Shown here: in pieces, positions 10,301-19,913 of the stretch | Layout of the letters: the number at the start of each line of letters is the position of its first letter | Numbering within the stretch: position 1 is the stretch's first letter | NCBI GenBank assembly: GCA_038503065.1 | Contig: JBCAMK010000012.1 | Location: 806,001-870,000 of the forward strand | Source: Paragyromitra xinjiangensis | Lineage: Eukaryota > Ascomycota > Pezizomycetes > Pezizales > Discinaceae | Length of the DNA stretch: 64,000 nucleotides | Direction of reading: 5' to 3' | The notes under the pieces: model-generated | Told to the model about the DNA's origin: nothing | What the model saw: the letters and a program-made list of their open reading frames with translations, nothing else | The model's database searches: none | Made by a program: the position numbers and the translations under genes

Positions 10301-10480
10301 ATGGAGCGTTCCTCCAGTCATTTATTTATGCACTGCGGCCGATGGACTATACCACAGCAAAAACTTATCGATAATATCCAAGGCCCCCCAAGTTGGGAAA
10401 ATTGGTTTTTCAGTGATCGATTAAATGTTTCTTTGATACTTGATTTCGCTAAGCAAATGGGTTTTCAGTTTATGTTTTGA
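7349..10480 (+). CDS. LINE A ORF2: APE-type endonuclease and reverse transcriptase
   Basis: I start this at the ATG at 7349, which overlaps the ORF1 stop as ATGA and gives the N-terminus MNPQP, matching MNPQS, MNTQP and MQPQP in the other copies; an upstream TTG at 7280 only lengthens the frame. About 1,043 residues. Endonuclease motifs: LQELWTD, GDFNCHSPIW and SSDHGAI. Reverse transcriptase motifs: KAYRPISLLS, PQGSPISPV and the catalytic YVDDD (near 9360). Near the C-terminus is CECDMERSSSHLFMHC, a CCHC-like cluster also found in the other LINEs. No RNase H motif (YSDGS, DNQNAL, WTPSH in the others) is present between the reverse transcriptase and that cluster. The frame is open throughout. 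Confidence 0.9.
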   Translation: MNPQPKELFSVRLLNCMRNEATTRSFVEDCEMDVNVSFVILQELWTDSAGKFPFLLNFDYFSPLFPRCAILVRKGVSFLPRIIFSLQDYAIGIRFGMGGIFFNLIAFYSPGRPFELANNLESIPIDKNTLLLGDFNCHSPIWYGKFASDYSENIKNNIRSANKITQYLEENGFTLFNPPGVFTHFPKNHTRPTIIDLSFGKGAWSNHFHTWSILPDGYSSDHGAITLTFNIQPPKSVPVRDWKKTNWSMVHDIFTQVPPLEWDSAENTELSASYVISLIHNAMDAATPWRFPKQKSKPWWSSSLNEQRKELRKFERYSKNHPNPANQKHLKSLSRAWVRNVRKAKAQFDEKSLETSPKDLLWRTIFPKPKGKGIPNLQGHTQFEEKALLLQEQFFPSRRLDPPQFNPHHLRVPKMDLRNSFNEVSQDEIIKAFQSCSANKATGHDLIRYPFLLATFNANRTLFTDMFTGLLYHGVHPTEWKHAICVPVPKQNKPDYSAPKAYRPISLLSCFDKLLGKIVAKRLANYGKINGALTDNQFGAREGISSVDALLRTLTPANTWLSQKKTTGHNPLRPALLTSDVRGAFDSVVHTLLPVIMEKLAFPSYITKWISNFLQDRTISLQFDQRKSESFPFFVGTPQGSPISPVLYMIYAGTIVPEPNPRTPTEIDTIYVDDDAMLQGAQQESFMVGRLQRRLRDRSEKAALIGIEFEFDKSELLIMKPTSSHFKSKIESVRFGPAEIHPTPLLKYVGIHLDERLSFRPHIEHKLNKCSKILGRIRSLWYKFNHRSLHHSITQLVLPVLLFGSEAWWNGSPYLLDAIHPVYMRMARTITCLPPWTNTTSLLKEAGLPPLKPFLDFLSRKYGSRILCAPQDHPCRTILVNHPVPPMTRQHCGLGRIKQLLLDFQTTGNIRDYFNQLTLLQNQLLFDWSQTITRNDHPLPIQWDLPKSTKKLTRSQAHRIAVIRCQVSNLDRFPGQPPPICECDMERSSSHLFMHCGRWTIPQQKLIDNIQGPPSWENWFFSDRLNVSLILDFAKQMGFQFMF

Positions 10481-11286
10481 ATTAAACGATGGATTTCCTT
10501 ATTTTCTTTATTATTATTTGTTTATTTATTTATTTTTTTAGGTTCGCGGGTAGTAGGGGGTGCGTGATAAGTATGTAGGTACTTTTATATGAAATAAAAT
10601 TCAATTTCAATTTCTTACTTTACTTCTACTGTTATAGAAATATCATCTCTGTTTCTACCTCAGAAACATCCTCGTTGCTGTCGCTGTCACCCCCCCAGAA
10701 TCACCTCGATTCTTACCCTACGTGAGGCCTGTGGAAAACATTGTATTATCATTGTAGCGAAGTCTCTTTCAAGTAGCACTGCTCACCTTTGGGGATACCA
10801 AAGGGCTTGACGAAACCTCGCTCCCTGAGATGTCGGAGGTTACAAAACAGCAAAAGTTCTACATGAAGATATTGAGAACATACAACGGGAGGTTGATGTC
10901 AAGTATTTTCAAAACAATGAAAACACTCTCAGCCCAAATCGAACATATCTGTTCAATTGAACTGTCATTTTTGTTGTCGGGCACTATCCCAAAGTATATC
11001 CTTCCTATGTTAGTCGTGTACAAACTTTCTTGAGATAACACTAAATAATAGTTTTCGCTTGTACGCAATGTCGAATTGAGTCATCTTTCTTCATCGGCAA
11101 AAACTGTTTCGAACGATTGCTATATCACAACAACAGTTACCATGACATCCGATCTCGTAGACATGGAGTCGTCAGGACTGAAGTACTTTGAAGGGCAGAT
11201 GTATCAATATGACAGTGTTGCTCGTGAGGAAATCATGGTTGGCATCATGTCTGTTTGATATTAGTCTCTTGCTTATAAAATATCTA
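10481..11286. other. LINE A 3' UTR, then unassigned DNA before the Helitron exons
   Basis: 10481-10613 is the LINE 3' UTR and tail. From 10614 to 11286 no coding frame or structural RNA is recognisable. The stretch is AT-rich and probably contains the 5' end of the Helitron, but the 5' TC terminus of such elements is too short to fix by eye. Confidence 0.4.
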
Positions 11287-12904
11287 GTGCTGCCTAACAT
11301 TTTTGCTGGATACAAAAAACCCACTATTTGCATGGCTATCCATTTACCTGCAACGTGGTAAAGTTTTAGATGTTGCATTCAAATACATATGGGAATCAGA
11401 CGTTGATAGAGGTAAAGTCAATGTCCTTTCCAGCTAAATGATGGTATAACAATTGATTAACTTTTGCAGCATATGCCTATCTTTTGTCAATCAGTTTTTC
11501 CAAAGACCCCATACCTAAAGACGATAACGCTCCCCTTTTTCAGTCACCAAAGTCAAAACGGAAGGTTTTGCTCAGTCCAGCATCAGATTCTCCCACCAAG
11601 CACAAGATAGCTCGTCAAACTGGTAATACTTCTATTGATACCAGCCATGAGTTCATCAATCCCCATAGCATTTCGTTTGAACAGTCATCAAGTGGTACAA
11701 CAGTCCATAACTTCAATGGCAATTCCACTCAAGCCTTGTTGAAACGCAAAGTTGCGGAGCAGCCAGGTAAATATTCCTACATCACAAGTTACTCATGAAT
11801 ATGATAAATCAAGGGTCATGGTTAAAATATAGTTACCAGAAACAGTTGTTCAAGAGCCTCGCCAATTCCCTAGCCAACTCACAACTCCACAAGAGGATTC
11901 AATTGCAGTTGCAGACGATGAATCATCAGACGAGCTTACTGCAAATCAACCTATTTCACAAAGACGAAATCAGTTGGGTAATATTCGAGGGAAGGGAAAA
12001 AGTAGAGCTTGACAGATATTATGCAATAAAAACCTTTTATGTCTCCAATCAGAGAATTATATGTTATCAGCATTGAATTTATCACTTTGTCTATTTACTA
12101 TTTGTATGTATTTGCTAACTGTAATGGTATTGTTAACTCAGTATATCAAAATGTCACAAAGGGTTTATCGATTTTACTCATATCTCCCAGTACCAAATTT
12201 ATCGCAGTCCACTTCAACCTCTCAATCGCAATTGGCATCTGCACAACATACCACTGATCGAACACAATCATCCTCCTATAAACTTCAATCGGCAGAAGTA
12301 CCAGATCAATTTGATAGCCATCAGACCCTATTCTCTTCGTATGATTTCATTCAGTCAACAAACAAGTCCAATCGCAACTTACACAGTCCAAAAAACAACA
12401 CAAAAAGAAAGAAACTTGATCATACAAGTCAAGGTCCACTAGGTAGTGGTGAACCTAGCAACACAGCCACGAAAGAGCAAATTATTTCTCCTACCATATT
12501 TGTGATCGATAATGTGTTCAGAAAACTCATTAACAGATTTCGGAATAAATATGACCTCTCCTTTCCAAACTCACCTTGCTCATTCTGCGGCATATTGCTG
12601 TTGGATCGTCAAATCAAATGGAAAGCAAGTGAGATATCACAACAGCTACCAATTGAAGAAAATTTGGAAGCGGTTGTGAAGGAAAGGGTTAACTCAAAAG
12701 GGGTACGGCAGGTAGTGGTTTGTGAAGCTTGTCGACATTCGACACGTTGTCCACCAGTTGCAGGGCCTTGGCCTTCAGATTTGATTACAATTCCTCAGCG
12801 TCACAGGATATTCCTATCACCGGTCACTTTACAAACGAATCTTGGTCGAACCTCAAGTTATAGTCCACATAATAACCCTTATATGACATATCGTACACAA
12901 TCAG
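11287..12904 (+). CDS. Helitron leader exons with a cysteine-rich zinc-binding region
   Basis: Exon candidates: about 11287-11411, 11470-11766, 11840-11977 and 12191-12904. The introns between them (11412-11469, 11767-11839, 11978-12190) have GT..AG ends, and each join keeps the reading frame, which is the main evidence. Exon 4 has CSFCGILLL and later CEACRHSTRC, then a segment of the type LSPVTLQTNLGRT that precedes Helitron N-terminal domains. Earlier exons are Ser/Gln-rich with an acidic patch (DDESSDEL) and basic KSKRK and KRKK motifs that could be nuclear signals. No start ATG was settled; the first exon may not be the true first. Function beyond a Helitron leader is unknown. Confidence 0.6.
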
Positions 12905-12960
12905 GTAAATACCGTTCAACCTGGTTTACCACCCCTGTGATTAAAAAATGTGAAAAGTAG
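12905..12960 (+). other. Intron in the Helitron gene
   Basis: GTAAAT...AAGTAG, 56 nt. Splicing joins the phase-1 end of the upstream exon to 12961, giving S-A-N-S-R then MLGKIH in frame, whereas unspliced sequence hits a TAG at the end of the intron. Inferred from reading frame, not from transcripts. Confidence 0.6.
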
Positions 12961-14831
12961 CTAATAGTCGCATGTTAGGAAAAATCCACATCTCAAGAAA
13001 TCAAAAAGCAATTGCTTTATATTTGGGATGTCTAGGAGCTTACCTCCAAGATTCTCGAACCTGGAACCTGGAAGAACAGGCTTGTTTGCAGTTGGAGAAA
13101 GGACGACGTTGGCTATTGCAGCATAACCCACTTTTCCAACGATACGATGTTCGTCAAGAACTTCAACTATACCCTCTTCCAGAGGCTAGTCTTACAGAAT
13201 CGGATACTAGCATTGGTCCCTCATCAGCTCAGCTGCCATACCGACAAACACGACTAGACCTTATCATGAATCCATTTGACTATCCTGAATCAACAACAAC
13301 GGAGGACCATCGATCATTCCGGTTACCTGTTGCATCTATGGATAGCTCAGAACAGATGAACGGGAGGAAGATGGGGATTGCACGATCTGACCCAACACTG
13401 GAGCTTTTGATATTTCCTGTACTTTATCCATGGGGAAGAGGACAGTGGCAGAAATTTCCTATCCAACGACGCAAACCATACAAAGACACCCAGCTTGCCG
13501 ATGCCAAAATCAAGCTGAACTCTGTGATTTCACATTTCCAAGACGATTATTATTGGCCAGTATGGGTTTATATGGAGATCGAAGCCAGAAGAATCTTCCA
13601 AAATGATGTTCGACTTATGCGGTGCTCACAACAGCAAACAATTGACCAACGTTATACAGCTTCAGAGCTGCTACAACAGAGTCAGTATGGTCCATGGTCG
13701 ATTGTTAATGAAAAACTTACTACGTCTATTCCGAAATTCATTCGCACAGGTGATACATTCTTTTTAAATGCTGAGAGTAAGGCACGATGCATGTTGCAGA
13801 CGTTTGGTATTCCAACCATCTTCGTCACAACTACCTTTTCTGAACGTTGGGAGCAATATCAAGAGATTCTCCGCAGTACTGGCAATAGTGACACACTTCC
13901 AACGAATCGTCCCTGGGATGCAGTTCAATACTATTATGAAAGATGGCACTGGATAAAGACAGCATTTTTGAAGGTTTCATCGGTGTCAGGCTATGGTCAA
14001 CTGAATGAGATAGTAGAATGTCATGAGTTTCAATTGCGTGGGGCAATACATACGCATTCACTGTTATGGACGGAATCATCTGTTGAATCTCTCATTCAAC
14101 AAAACTATATTCGGGCCGATCTTCCTGACCAAATCTTGGAGCCAGAGCTCTATGAGTTAGTTTTGCAACATCAAATCCATCGATGTGATCAACAACGTTG
14201 TGGCAGAAACCCTGATGATGTGGGTAAATGTCGTAAAGGATTTCCGGCCGATCTTTCGCCAACCACACATCAAATACCTGGGCAAATCAGATACTCCTAC
14301 CAGAGGCATGCCGAAGCTGATAAATATGTGGTTCCTTACTCACCTCGCCTTTTGTTTCTCTGGAAAGCACATTGCAATGTACAATATTGTACCTCCGGTG
14401 GATTAGCAAAATATATCACAAAATATGTCACTAAGCCCGAACCAAAGTCAGTGATTAGTGTACGCAGCGAAAATCACACCCAGCAACACCTCTTGTGTCG
14501 TCGAATTGGATCTATGGAGAACATGGTTTTGTTGTTAGGATTTCCAATATTTCAAATGTCCAGTGGTTGTCTATACCTTCCGACAACAATACCATCAGAG
14601 AGATCGGCAACTGTTAAACCTGCCTGGATTTTGGAAGCTGACCCTAATACGGAGAACCCTTACTACTCGGATGCTTTGGACAAGTATTTTGCAAGGCCGA
14701 ATGTGACAGAATTTGAGTCTTTAACGTATTTTCAGTACCACTCTCAATACAAGATTGAATGATGTCATCGAAATACGAAAACTGTATCTTGGAAAGACTT
14801 ACTGGGTCAGTTTGTGTACACTCGTCAAAAG
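12961..14831 (+). pseudogene. Helitron Rep (HUH nuclease) domain with a premature TGA
   Basis: Open from the splice acceptor to TGA 14760-14762, then readable in the same frame to a possible donor at 14832. Motifs: a Helitron_like_N-type region (LLIFPVLYPWGRGQW), the HUH metal-binding site in RGAIHTHSLLW (HTH near 14050) and the two-tyrosine motif in KYITKYVTKP (near 14410). HUH Rep proteins nick and join single strands during rolling-circle transposition. After the TGA the frame continues with KTVSWKDLLGQFVYTRQK, as expected of the Rep-helicase linker, so the stop is a disabling mutation rather than the natural end. The catalytic residues themselves look present. Confidence 0.8.
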
Positions 14832-14892
14832 GTATTTTTTCAAACTTCCAATTTATCTTCGTTGCTTTTGTTTTCTAATACAATTGTGTAAG

Positions 14893-16681
14893 GGTAAAGC
14901 CTATCCTGATACGTACCTGTTATCGTCGACTATCTGATGGGGAAAGCTTTTTTTTCACAAAGCTGTTAGAGATTCGAAGCTGGCGGTCAGACTCTGAAAT
15001 CATGGGCTCTGGAATGTTTGCAACGTACCGTGATCACCTGCTTGCAGTGGAACCACATCTTTACTCCCGTTTACTCACTGATTACACTCAATCAATGTCT
15101 CGTGCCCAACTTCATCTGTCCGATATATATTTGGAACTTGTGCAAATGATTAGTGGAAGCGCCACAGTGGCTGTGAAAGAGATCATTAGATCACAGTTAT
15201 TACAACTTGAACGAAAGCAGTTACCGTTAGATACCAACATGAGTGTTTTCACTTTGGATGGTGATCAATATAAAGTCTATAATCGAGTAACAGAGGTCTT
15301 CCAGTCTTCAACTCGCTATCAGTCGGGTATCCGGTTATTTATTACAGGACCAGCTGGAACTGGCAAATCGTTTCTGCTCAATATGTTAGTAAGATGGTTT
15401 AAACAACGAGGATTTCAATATTTATTACTGGCACCGACTGGCATCGCAGCCAATAACATTGATGGTCAAACGATTCATTCTGCATTAAACATTGGTGGCT
15501 CAAGCTCATTCGGGAGCTATAAATCCAGCCTATTTCAGTCTCCCGATCGCATGTCAGAACTCAAAAAAAAACAAGTTATCATAATCGACAAGGTATCAAT
15601 GGTTGATTGTGATCTCTTTACCTTCATTTCTGGACTGTTTGCTCGATTGCACAACAATTTATCTCTGTTTGGCAATATTCATGTTGTGTGCCTGGGAGAC
15701 TTGATGCAACTTCCACCGGTATCTGGTCGAAAGGTCTTTCACTCACCTTTGTGGAAGTTATTCCATCCCCTATTTCTCAGAGAATCAATTAGACAACAAG
15801 ACGACAGCACATTCTTTACCTTACTGAATCAATTGCGATTTGGACAATTGTCAAATGAAAGTATACAAATTATTTACCAGCAGTTTCTGAGTTTTCAATG
15901 AGACAACAATCATATTTGACAACATTTCTTGTCTCTTATCGAAGAACTGCACATCAAATCAATTCCACTCTACTCCAGACTCTTCCTGATACAAATCGAT
16001 TTGTTAGCTTCTCAGTAGATCGTGAGGAGGGAAGGTTGATTGAAGTTACTGACTCGTCAAAAACTTTCAAACATGGAACAAATTTGCCCACATGTGTCGA
16101 GTGTATTCCCGGAGCGAAGGTAATATATTTGAATAATGCAATGCGAGACCATGGAATATGGAATGGAACTTGTGGGGTAATTGTGGAGTTACGTGAGAGC
16201 ATGTATCCAACTGTTGCATTTCCGACTGCACAGGGTATTCAGGTATATCCTGCGAAAGTCAAGTATAGTGCGTTTTTGATAGTTTTACTAACAGAATAAA
16301 TCACAGATGGTTGAGGTTACACCTGAGTCAGTTACATTTCGAAGCAATGGCATTAGCTATTCCCGCACACAACTTCCTCTTCAGAACGCATTCGCACTTA
16401 CAATCCATAAAACTCAAAGTTTGTCTTTGAATAAAGTTTGTATTGCTTTGGATTCAACTATGTTTTGTGCCGGTCAAGCATATACAGCTTTGAGTCGAGC
16501 TCGAAGATGGACTGACGTTTCAATAATGTCATTCGAGCCTGGAAGTATCCAAGTGGATCAGGAAGCAGTCAATGAGTATGACCGGTTAGAAAACATCGCA
16601 AAGCATGATTTTGCTGAACTTAGGTCTGACCCACCCTGGCACTCTTTTCCCCATCATCAATATCCTGCGCTAGAAAACTGA
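14893..16681 (+). pseudogene. Helitron Pif1-like helicase domain, frameshifted and Walker B altered
   Basis: Three pieces in frames 14894-15901, 15898-16299 and 16307-16681 together cover a Pif1 helicase: Walker A GPAGTGKS (near 15351), IIIDKVSMV where IIIDEVSMV is expected (near 15582), LGDLMQLPPVSGRK, then FALTIHKTQSLSL and YTALSRARRW at the C-terminus. The first break, at about 15899, is a frameshift. The second may be an intron: branch-like ACTAAC and CACAG lie before 16307, but the phases do not match perfectly. A candidate intron also lies at 14832-14892 (GTATTT, CTAAT, GTAAG), again one base out of phase. Loss of the Walker B glutamate should abolish ATP hydrolysis. Confidence 0.8.
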
Positions 16682-18267
16682 CATGATCATAGGACATAAT
16701 CAAAAGCCTATCACTATGACAGATTATGCGGAGTCAAAGATCCTTAGTTGATATTGCCTTGTCCTGCGTTGTCAAACTTGTTTAAATAGCAATAAAGAAT
16801 AAAGCCAGCTGAAGAGGTCAAGAAGTCAAGATGGTACGGGGTTGAGGTGTATTCTGGACTTATCTCTCTTTTGTATTTCAATGGTGTGCAATATATTAAT
16901 GATGTATGTGTTCTGTTCATCGTATTCGTTGATAAAATGCTGCATTAATAAAGTATTTTATCACAGTGTCTTTTCGAGGATGAAATAGTATGCAATATTG
17001 GTTGATGTTATCAGACTGTAGCACAAAGTAGGCTGTGCGAGTGTAACAGATGCCCGATATGTGTAAAGAAATGAAGATTCTGCATTGAAGTTGGTCGACT
17101 GTAGTTAAATGTATTTGTGCAGAGAATTGATGATTCACTGCGGGCATATGAGGAGAAAATAATTGAATTTTGTAGTAGTTCGGAAGAAAAGCTCTCTCAT
17201 TCCTGTTATTCCATCTAGTGTTGGCCATGAGGCAAGGGAAAAACAGAGATGGGCAAAAGCAAGCCTCTCACCCAATCAATCTGAATTTACACATGTTAAT
17301 TGACGTGACCCTAACTCAGATGGGCCCAGCAGTAAACGTCTATCGGGGTAGGAGAGGGTTAGATTTTTTTCCTCTACCTGACTGGTAGGAATGAGGTGGG
17401 GTGAAGATAGTTTGCCTGACTTGACATGCTTCATGACCATTGCTAACTCCGGTGTTGAAGTAGGAGTTAGGGTCAAAATCTCACCTCTCCGCCAACTCCT
17501 AGATTATGTACCTTTTCACCATCTTCTTTGTTAGACTTCTATCGCAACACAGAGTATGTAGCATAGTTTTTGGTTCTTCAGATGATAGAAACCTTGCAAT
17601 ATAGGAGGAGTGTGGCATTTACCTAGTGCATAATTTTTAACTGAGCTTCACTGGAACCTAGAGTCCATTATATGACCGTGAAACTGGAATTGGGAATGTT
17701 AGTGAAATATGATGATGCAGCGCATATGGTGTATGTTAATAGGCTGAGAAAGAAGTTAATATACGACGATGCAGATTTGTTACTTTGTGTATGGTTACTT
17801 CAATCTGAAGGTTCCTTGGGTTATTGTGACTATTGCTGTTTCTTTTGACGTTAAATAAATCAATTTCATGTTAGACGTTGATTCTTGAGTGTTATGCTTT
17901 AGTTAAGAAAACAAACCCGGTAAAGATTAATGTATGTTACACATCCTAAATGCAGGCTATCATCAGGATATGTGGACGACTCAGGTATTCTAGGAAAATC
18001 ATGTTTTCGTGGTGTAAATTCAGCATTATTTTTGCACAAATTAATGTGTCGACAACGCAATCTATGGTAATTTGATTCATGTATACAAAATGTATCATGC
18101 TGTTTTGACAACAACTCGTCGCAGTACGATAATGTTCTGCAAAGGTGTATCAGGCATGTTAGCATGTTATTCTTTGGACTTGAGTTTAATTTGATACCAC
18201 ATGAAGGACAAATACATCTCATTTACCCCCACTAAATCTCCCTGAACTAAGATACAGTAGTTTAATC
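16682..18267. other. Noncoding stretch between the Helitron helicase and the dioxygenase gene
   Basis: AT-rich. AATAAA-like signals near 16790-16803 could serve the Helitron gene. A 107-residue minus-strand frame (17899-18222) opens with MRCICPSCG but has no conserved architecture that I recognise and is unsupported. The inverted-repeat element at 17306-17475 is listed separately. No Helitron 3' hairpin-CTRR end could be assigned. Confidence 0.4.
17306..17475. mobile_element. MITE-like element with 12-bp terminal inverted repeats
   Basis: TGACCCTAACTC at 17306-17317 is matched exactly by its reverse complement GAGTTAGGGTCA at 17464-17475, enclosing 146 nt without coding potential. The size (170 bp) and layout fit a miniature inverted-repeat transposable element. 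A clear target-site duplication is not visible, so chance or a structured noncoding sequence remains possible. Confidence 0.45.
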
Positions 18268-19227
18268 TCAAGTCCAGTGCCTTTTACCAGTTTTCAAAAC
18301 CTGGCATTTCCTCCAATCGAAGTTACTTTTATGGGTGAAAAGATCAATGGAGTTACGGGATCCAGAAGTGACAGACGTGACATTATGAGCAATCAGAGAC
18401 CCAAAGAAAAACAAAGCATCACCAGGAAGCAGCTCAAACTTCACCTTACATTGCCAAAGAATCAAATCTCCCCCTGTCCAATTGCCCCATGGCATCACGC
18501 AGTTATATCCAGCCCCATAGTCCTGCCAATCCTGATGCGTACTACTACCTTCAATTGAACTCAACTCCTGGTTAATTGCCATACCAGACCAAGCTCCAGC
18601 CAGACGAGAGAGATTGGAGGGGAGGTAAGTATCGAGACTGGTGAACTTCTTGTACATGGTGGGGGAGACGAGGCGAAGATTGTTGGACAGGTACCGAAAG
18701 AGTGGCTTATTCTCCTCTAGGAACGTTTGAGCAAAAGGGAGGTCTTTGGTGTATTCTGTGTTGTAAAAGATATCTTGGCTGTAGTCTGCCCAGAGAGCAT
18801 AGTGACGATGGGAGAATTCTCCTCTTGTACTGGATGAATTGGTGGTTCGTGGAAGGATAGATTGACTGGTAGAAAGAGTATCAAGGAAGTGAGTAGGAAC
18901 GCGGAATCGATAAGCCAGGATATTGCCATTGTTGTCAAGGATTTGATGATGGTGAGGAGAACTAGGAATGTGTCTAATGGTTGACAGGAGGTCGGAGCCG
19001 TGGGGAGGGAGGGTCTTGGATTTTTTCATGACCTTCAAGTCATAGTAGCTGAGGTCAGAGGTGGTAGTTTCTAGAGTTTCTTGAGCATCATGCCAACGTT
19101 TAAGGATGTGTTTGATGCCATGGGAAGGACCACGAGTGAAAGAGGAGTAGGAGTCAGAGTAGATGTTCTCTTTGAGCAAATAATCCAATTGTTTGTTGAC
19201 TTGTTCAAACTGTTTGGAGGTGGACAT
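18268..19227 (-). CDS. 2OG-Fe(II) dioxygenase of TET/JBP type (319 aa)
   Basis: Single intact exon, ATG at 19227-19225. The C-terminal half has the double-stranded beta-helix signature: HQD (H231, D233) as the first iron ligands, GNWTGGDLILW (248-258), ELLPGDALFFFGSLIAHNV with the distal iron ligand H281, and the 2-oxoglutarate-binding arginine in SGSRNSIDLF (R291). The spacing and the GG-L, PGD, H, G-R pattern resemble the TET/JBP-like oxygenases found in fungi, which oxidise methylated bases in DNA. The N-terminal 140 residues are unrecognised and partly polar, with a coiled-coil-like start. It lies opposite in direction to the Helitron and among repeats, so it may be transposon cargo or a host gene in a repeat island. 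Another 2OG-oxygenase subfamily cannot be excluded without a profile search. Confidence 0.6.
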   Translation of the reverse strand: MSTSKQFEQVNKQLDYLLKENIYSDSYSSFTRGPSHGIKHILKRWHDAQETLETTTSDLSYYDLKVMKKSKTLPPHGSDLLSTIRHIPSSPHHHQILDNNGNILAYRFRVPTHFLDTLSTSQSILPRTTNSSSTRGEFSHRHYALWADYSQDIFYNTEYTKDLPFAQTFLEENKPLFRYLSNNLRLVSPTMYKKFTSLDTYLPSNLSRLAGAWSGMAINQELSSIEGSSTHQDWQDYGAGYNCVMPWGNWTGGDLILWQCKVKFELLPGDALFFFGSLIAHNVTSVTSGSRNSIDLFTHKSNFDWRKCQVLKTGKRHWT

Positions 19228-19353
19228 CGTGAGATAGTATGGGAGAGGGAGGTGGAAGGTAGAAAACGGGTATGGAGGTAAATAACAGTTGTGTCATAGT
19301 TGGATGATTGAGTAGGATGAAAAGATAAAGGAAGTAGAGAGAAGATGGAGTGC

Positions 19354-19359
19354 TTTATA
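19354..19359 (-). promoter_or_regulatory. TATA-like element upstream of the dioxygenase gene
   Basis: TATAAA on the minus strand (GTATAAAGC context), about 125 nt before the ATG at 19227. Distance and motif are reasonable for a fungal core promoter with a short 5' UTR. Motif evidence only. Confidence 0.35.
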
Positions 19360-19599
19360 CCAATAGACGCCGAGAATCTCCAAGAGACTCGGTATTAAAA
19401 TTCGCCGCCGGCCAATGGCCCCCGATTTGTAAAAGCTGACTAAGCCAGCATATGTGAGTAGCAAAATCTCCCCACCCCAAGACGTATACACGCATGTTCA
19501 CCCCCTTCGCCTTGTGTGGGACAAGGAACAAAGATTTTTTTATACTGGAATCTTTCATCAACCAGCGCCCGGATTCGTATGCAGCCTAGCCGCTGAACT

Positions 19600-19740
19600 A
19601 CAATGGACGTGACCTACTTTCATGCGTGCAGCAAGGGTTGAACCTGCGACCTAGAGGAAAAATGATGTCCGGCCAAAGCAACAAGTTTCCCACTAAGCTA
19701 CTGAAGTGGATTGATATAGTACTAAAAAAAAAACAACCCA
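19600..19740 (-). repeat. tRNA-like SINE candidate (pol III A and B boxes)
   Basis: On the minus strand TAGCTTAGTGG (19700-19690) matches an A box and AGGTTCAACCC (19645-19635) is close to the B-box consensus GGTTCRANNCC; 44 nt separate them, a normal tRNA-gene distance. I could not fold a complete cloverleaf, so this looks like a tRNA-derived SINE or a decayed tRNA gene rather than a working tRNA. A run of T on the minus strand (near 19725-19735) precedes the A box. Confidence 0.45.
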
Positions 19741-19788
19741 CAGCTTGGTTAGATAAGAAAAATTTGACTGTGATCGTCAAATCCTCAC

Positions 19789-19913
19789 TGTAACGGACCC
19801 ACAAGGCTGTTAGATGCAAAAGGTCGAATAGACTGGGGCAGACGGAGAGGTACAAGGACCAGCATGAGTGGAGTAGCTACTACATGCTAGGGAACACCAG
19901 TACCCCGCTGACC
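19789..19913 (+). repeat. Truncated Gypsy 2-family LTR, first 125 bp, + orientation
   Basis: Begins TGTAACGGACCC and runs closely alongside the first 125 bp of the LTR at 29567 up to CCCCGCTGACC, where the tail of the ORF1-only LINE starts. The remaining LTR is missing. It faces the opposite way to the LTR-gag fragment on the other side of the LINE, so the two are not halves of one interrupted element. Confidence 0.8.

Larger units (their letters stand above)
5640..10613 (+). mobile_element. LINE A: Tad1-like non-LTR retrotransposon without RNase H
   Basis: Contains ORF1 with zinc knuckles, ORF2 with endonuclease and reverse transcriptase, and a short 3' UTR ending in an A/T-rich repeat tail (ATAAAATTCAATTTCAATTTC-like, about 10597-10613). 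The two ORFs overlap as ATGA at 7349-7352. The 5' boundary is uncertain: nothing upstream of 5716 matches the 5' ends of the other LINEs here. No target-site duplication was recognised. It is distinct from the LINEs at 35-60 kb: it has no RNase H domain, and its proteins are clearly diverged. Confidence 0.85.
11287..16681 (+). mobile_element. Decayed Helitron (rolling-circle transposon) with introns
   Basis: Coding segments in order encode a zinc-finger-bearing leader, a HUH-type Rep domain and a Pif1-family helicase, the signature of an autonomous Helitron. Several introns can be placed in the leader by frame-preserving joins. The element looks dead: a TGA at 14760-14762 lies inside the Rep-helicase linker, a frameshift occurs near 15899, and the helicase Walker B glutamate is replaced by lysine. 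Neither terminus (5' TC, 3' hairpin plus CTRR) was identified, so the true ends may lie outside these coordinates, possibly including the dioxygenase gene at 18.3-19.2 kb. Confidence 0.85.

Noticed and set aside
17306..17475. CCCTAA/TTAGGG as telomeric repeats
   Set aside because: Single hexamers within the inverted repeat, not tandem arrays.
17899..18222. 107-residue minus-strand frame with CICPSCG
   Set aside because: No conserved pattern beyond one Cys pair, no neighbours or signals supporting it.
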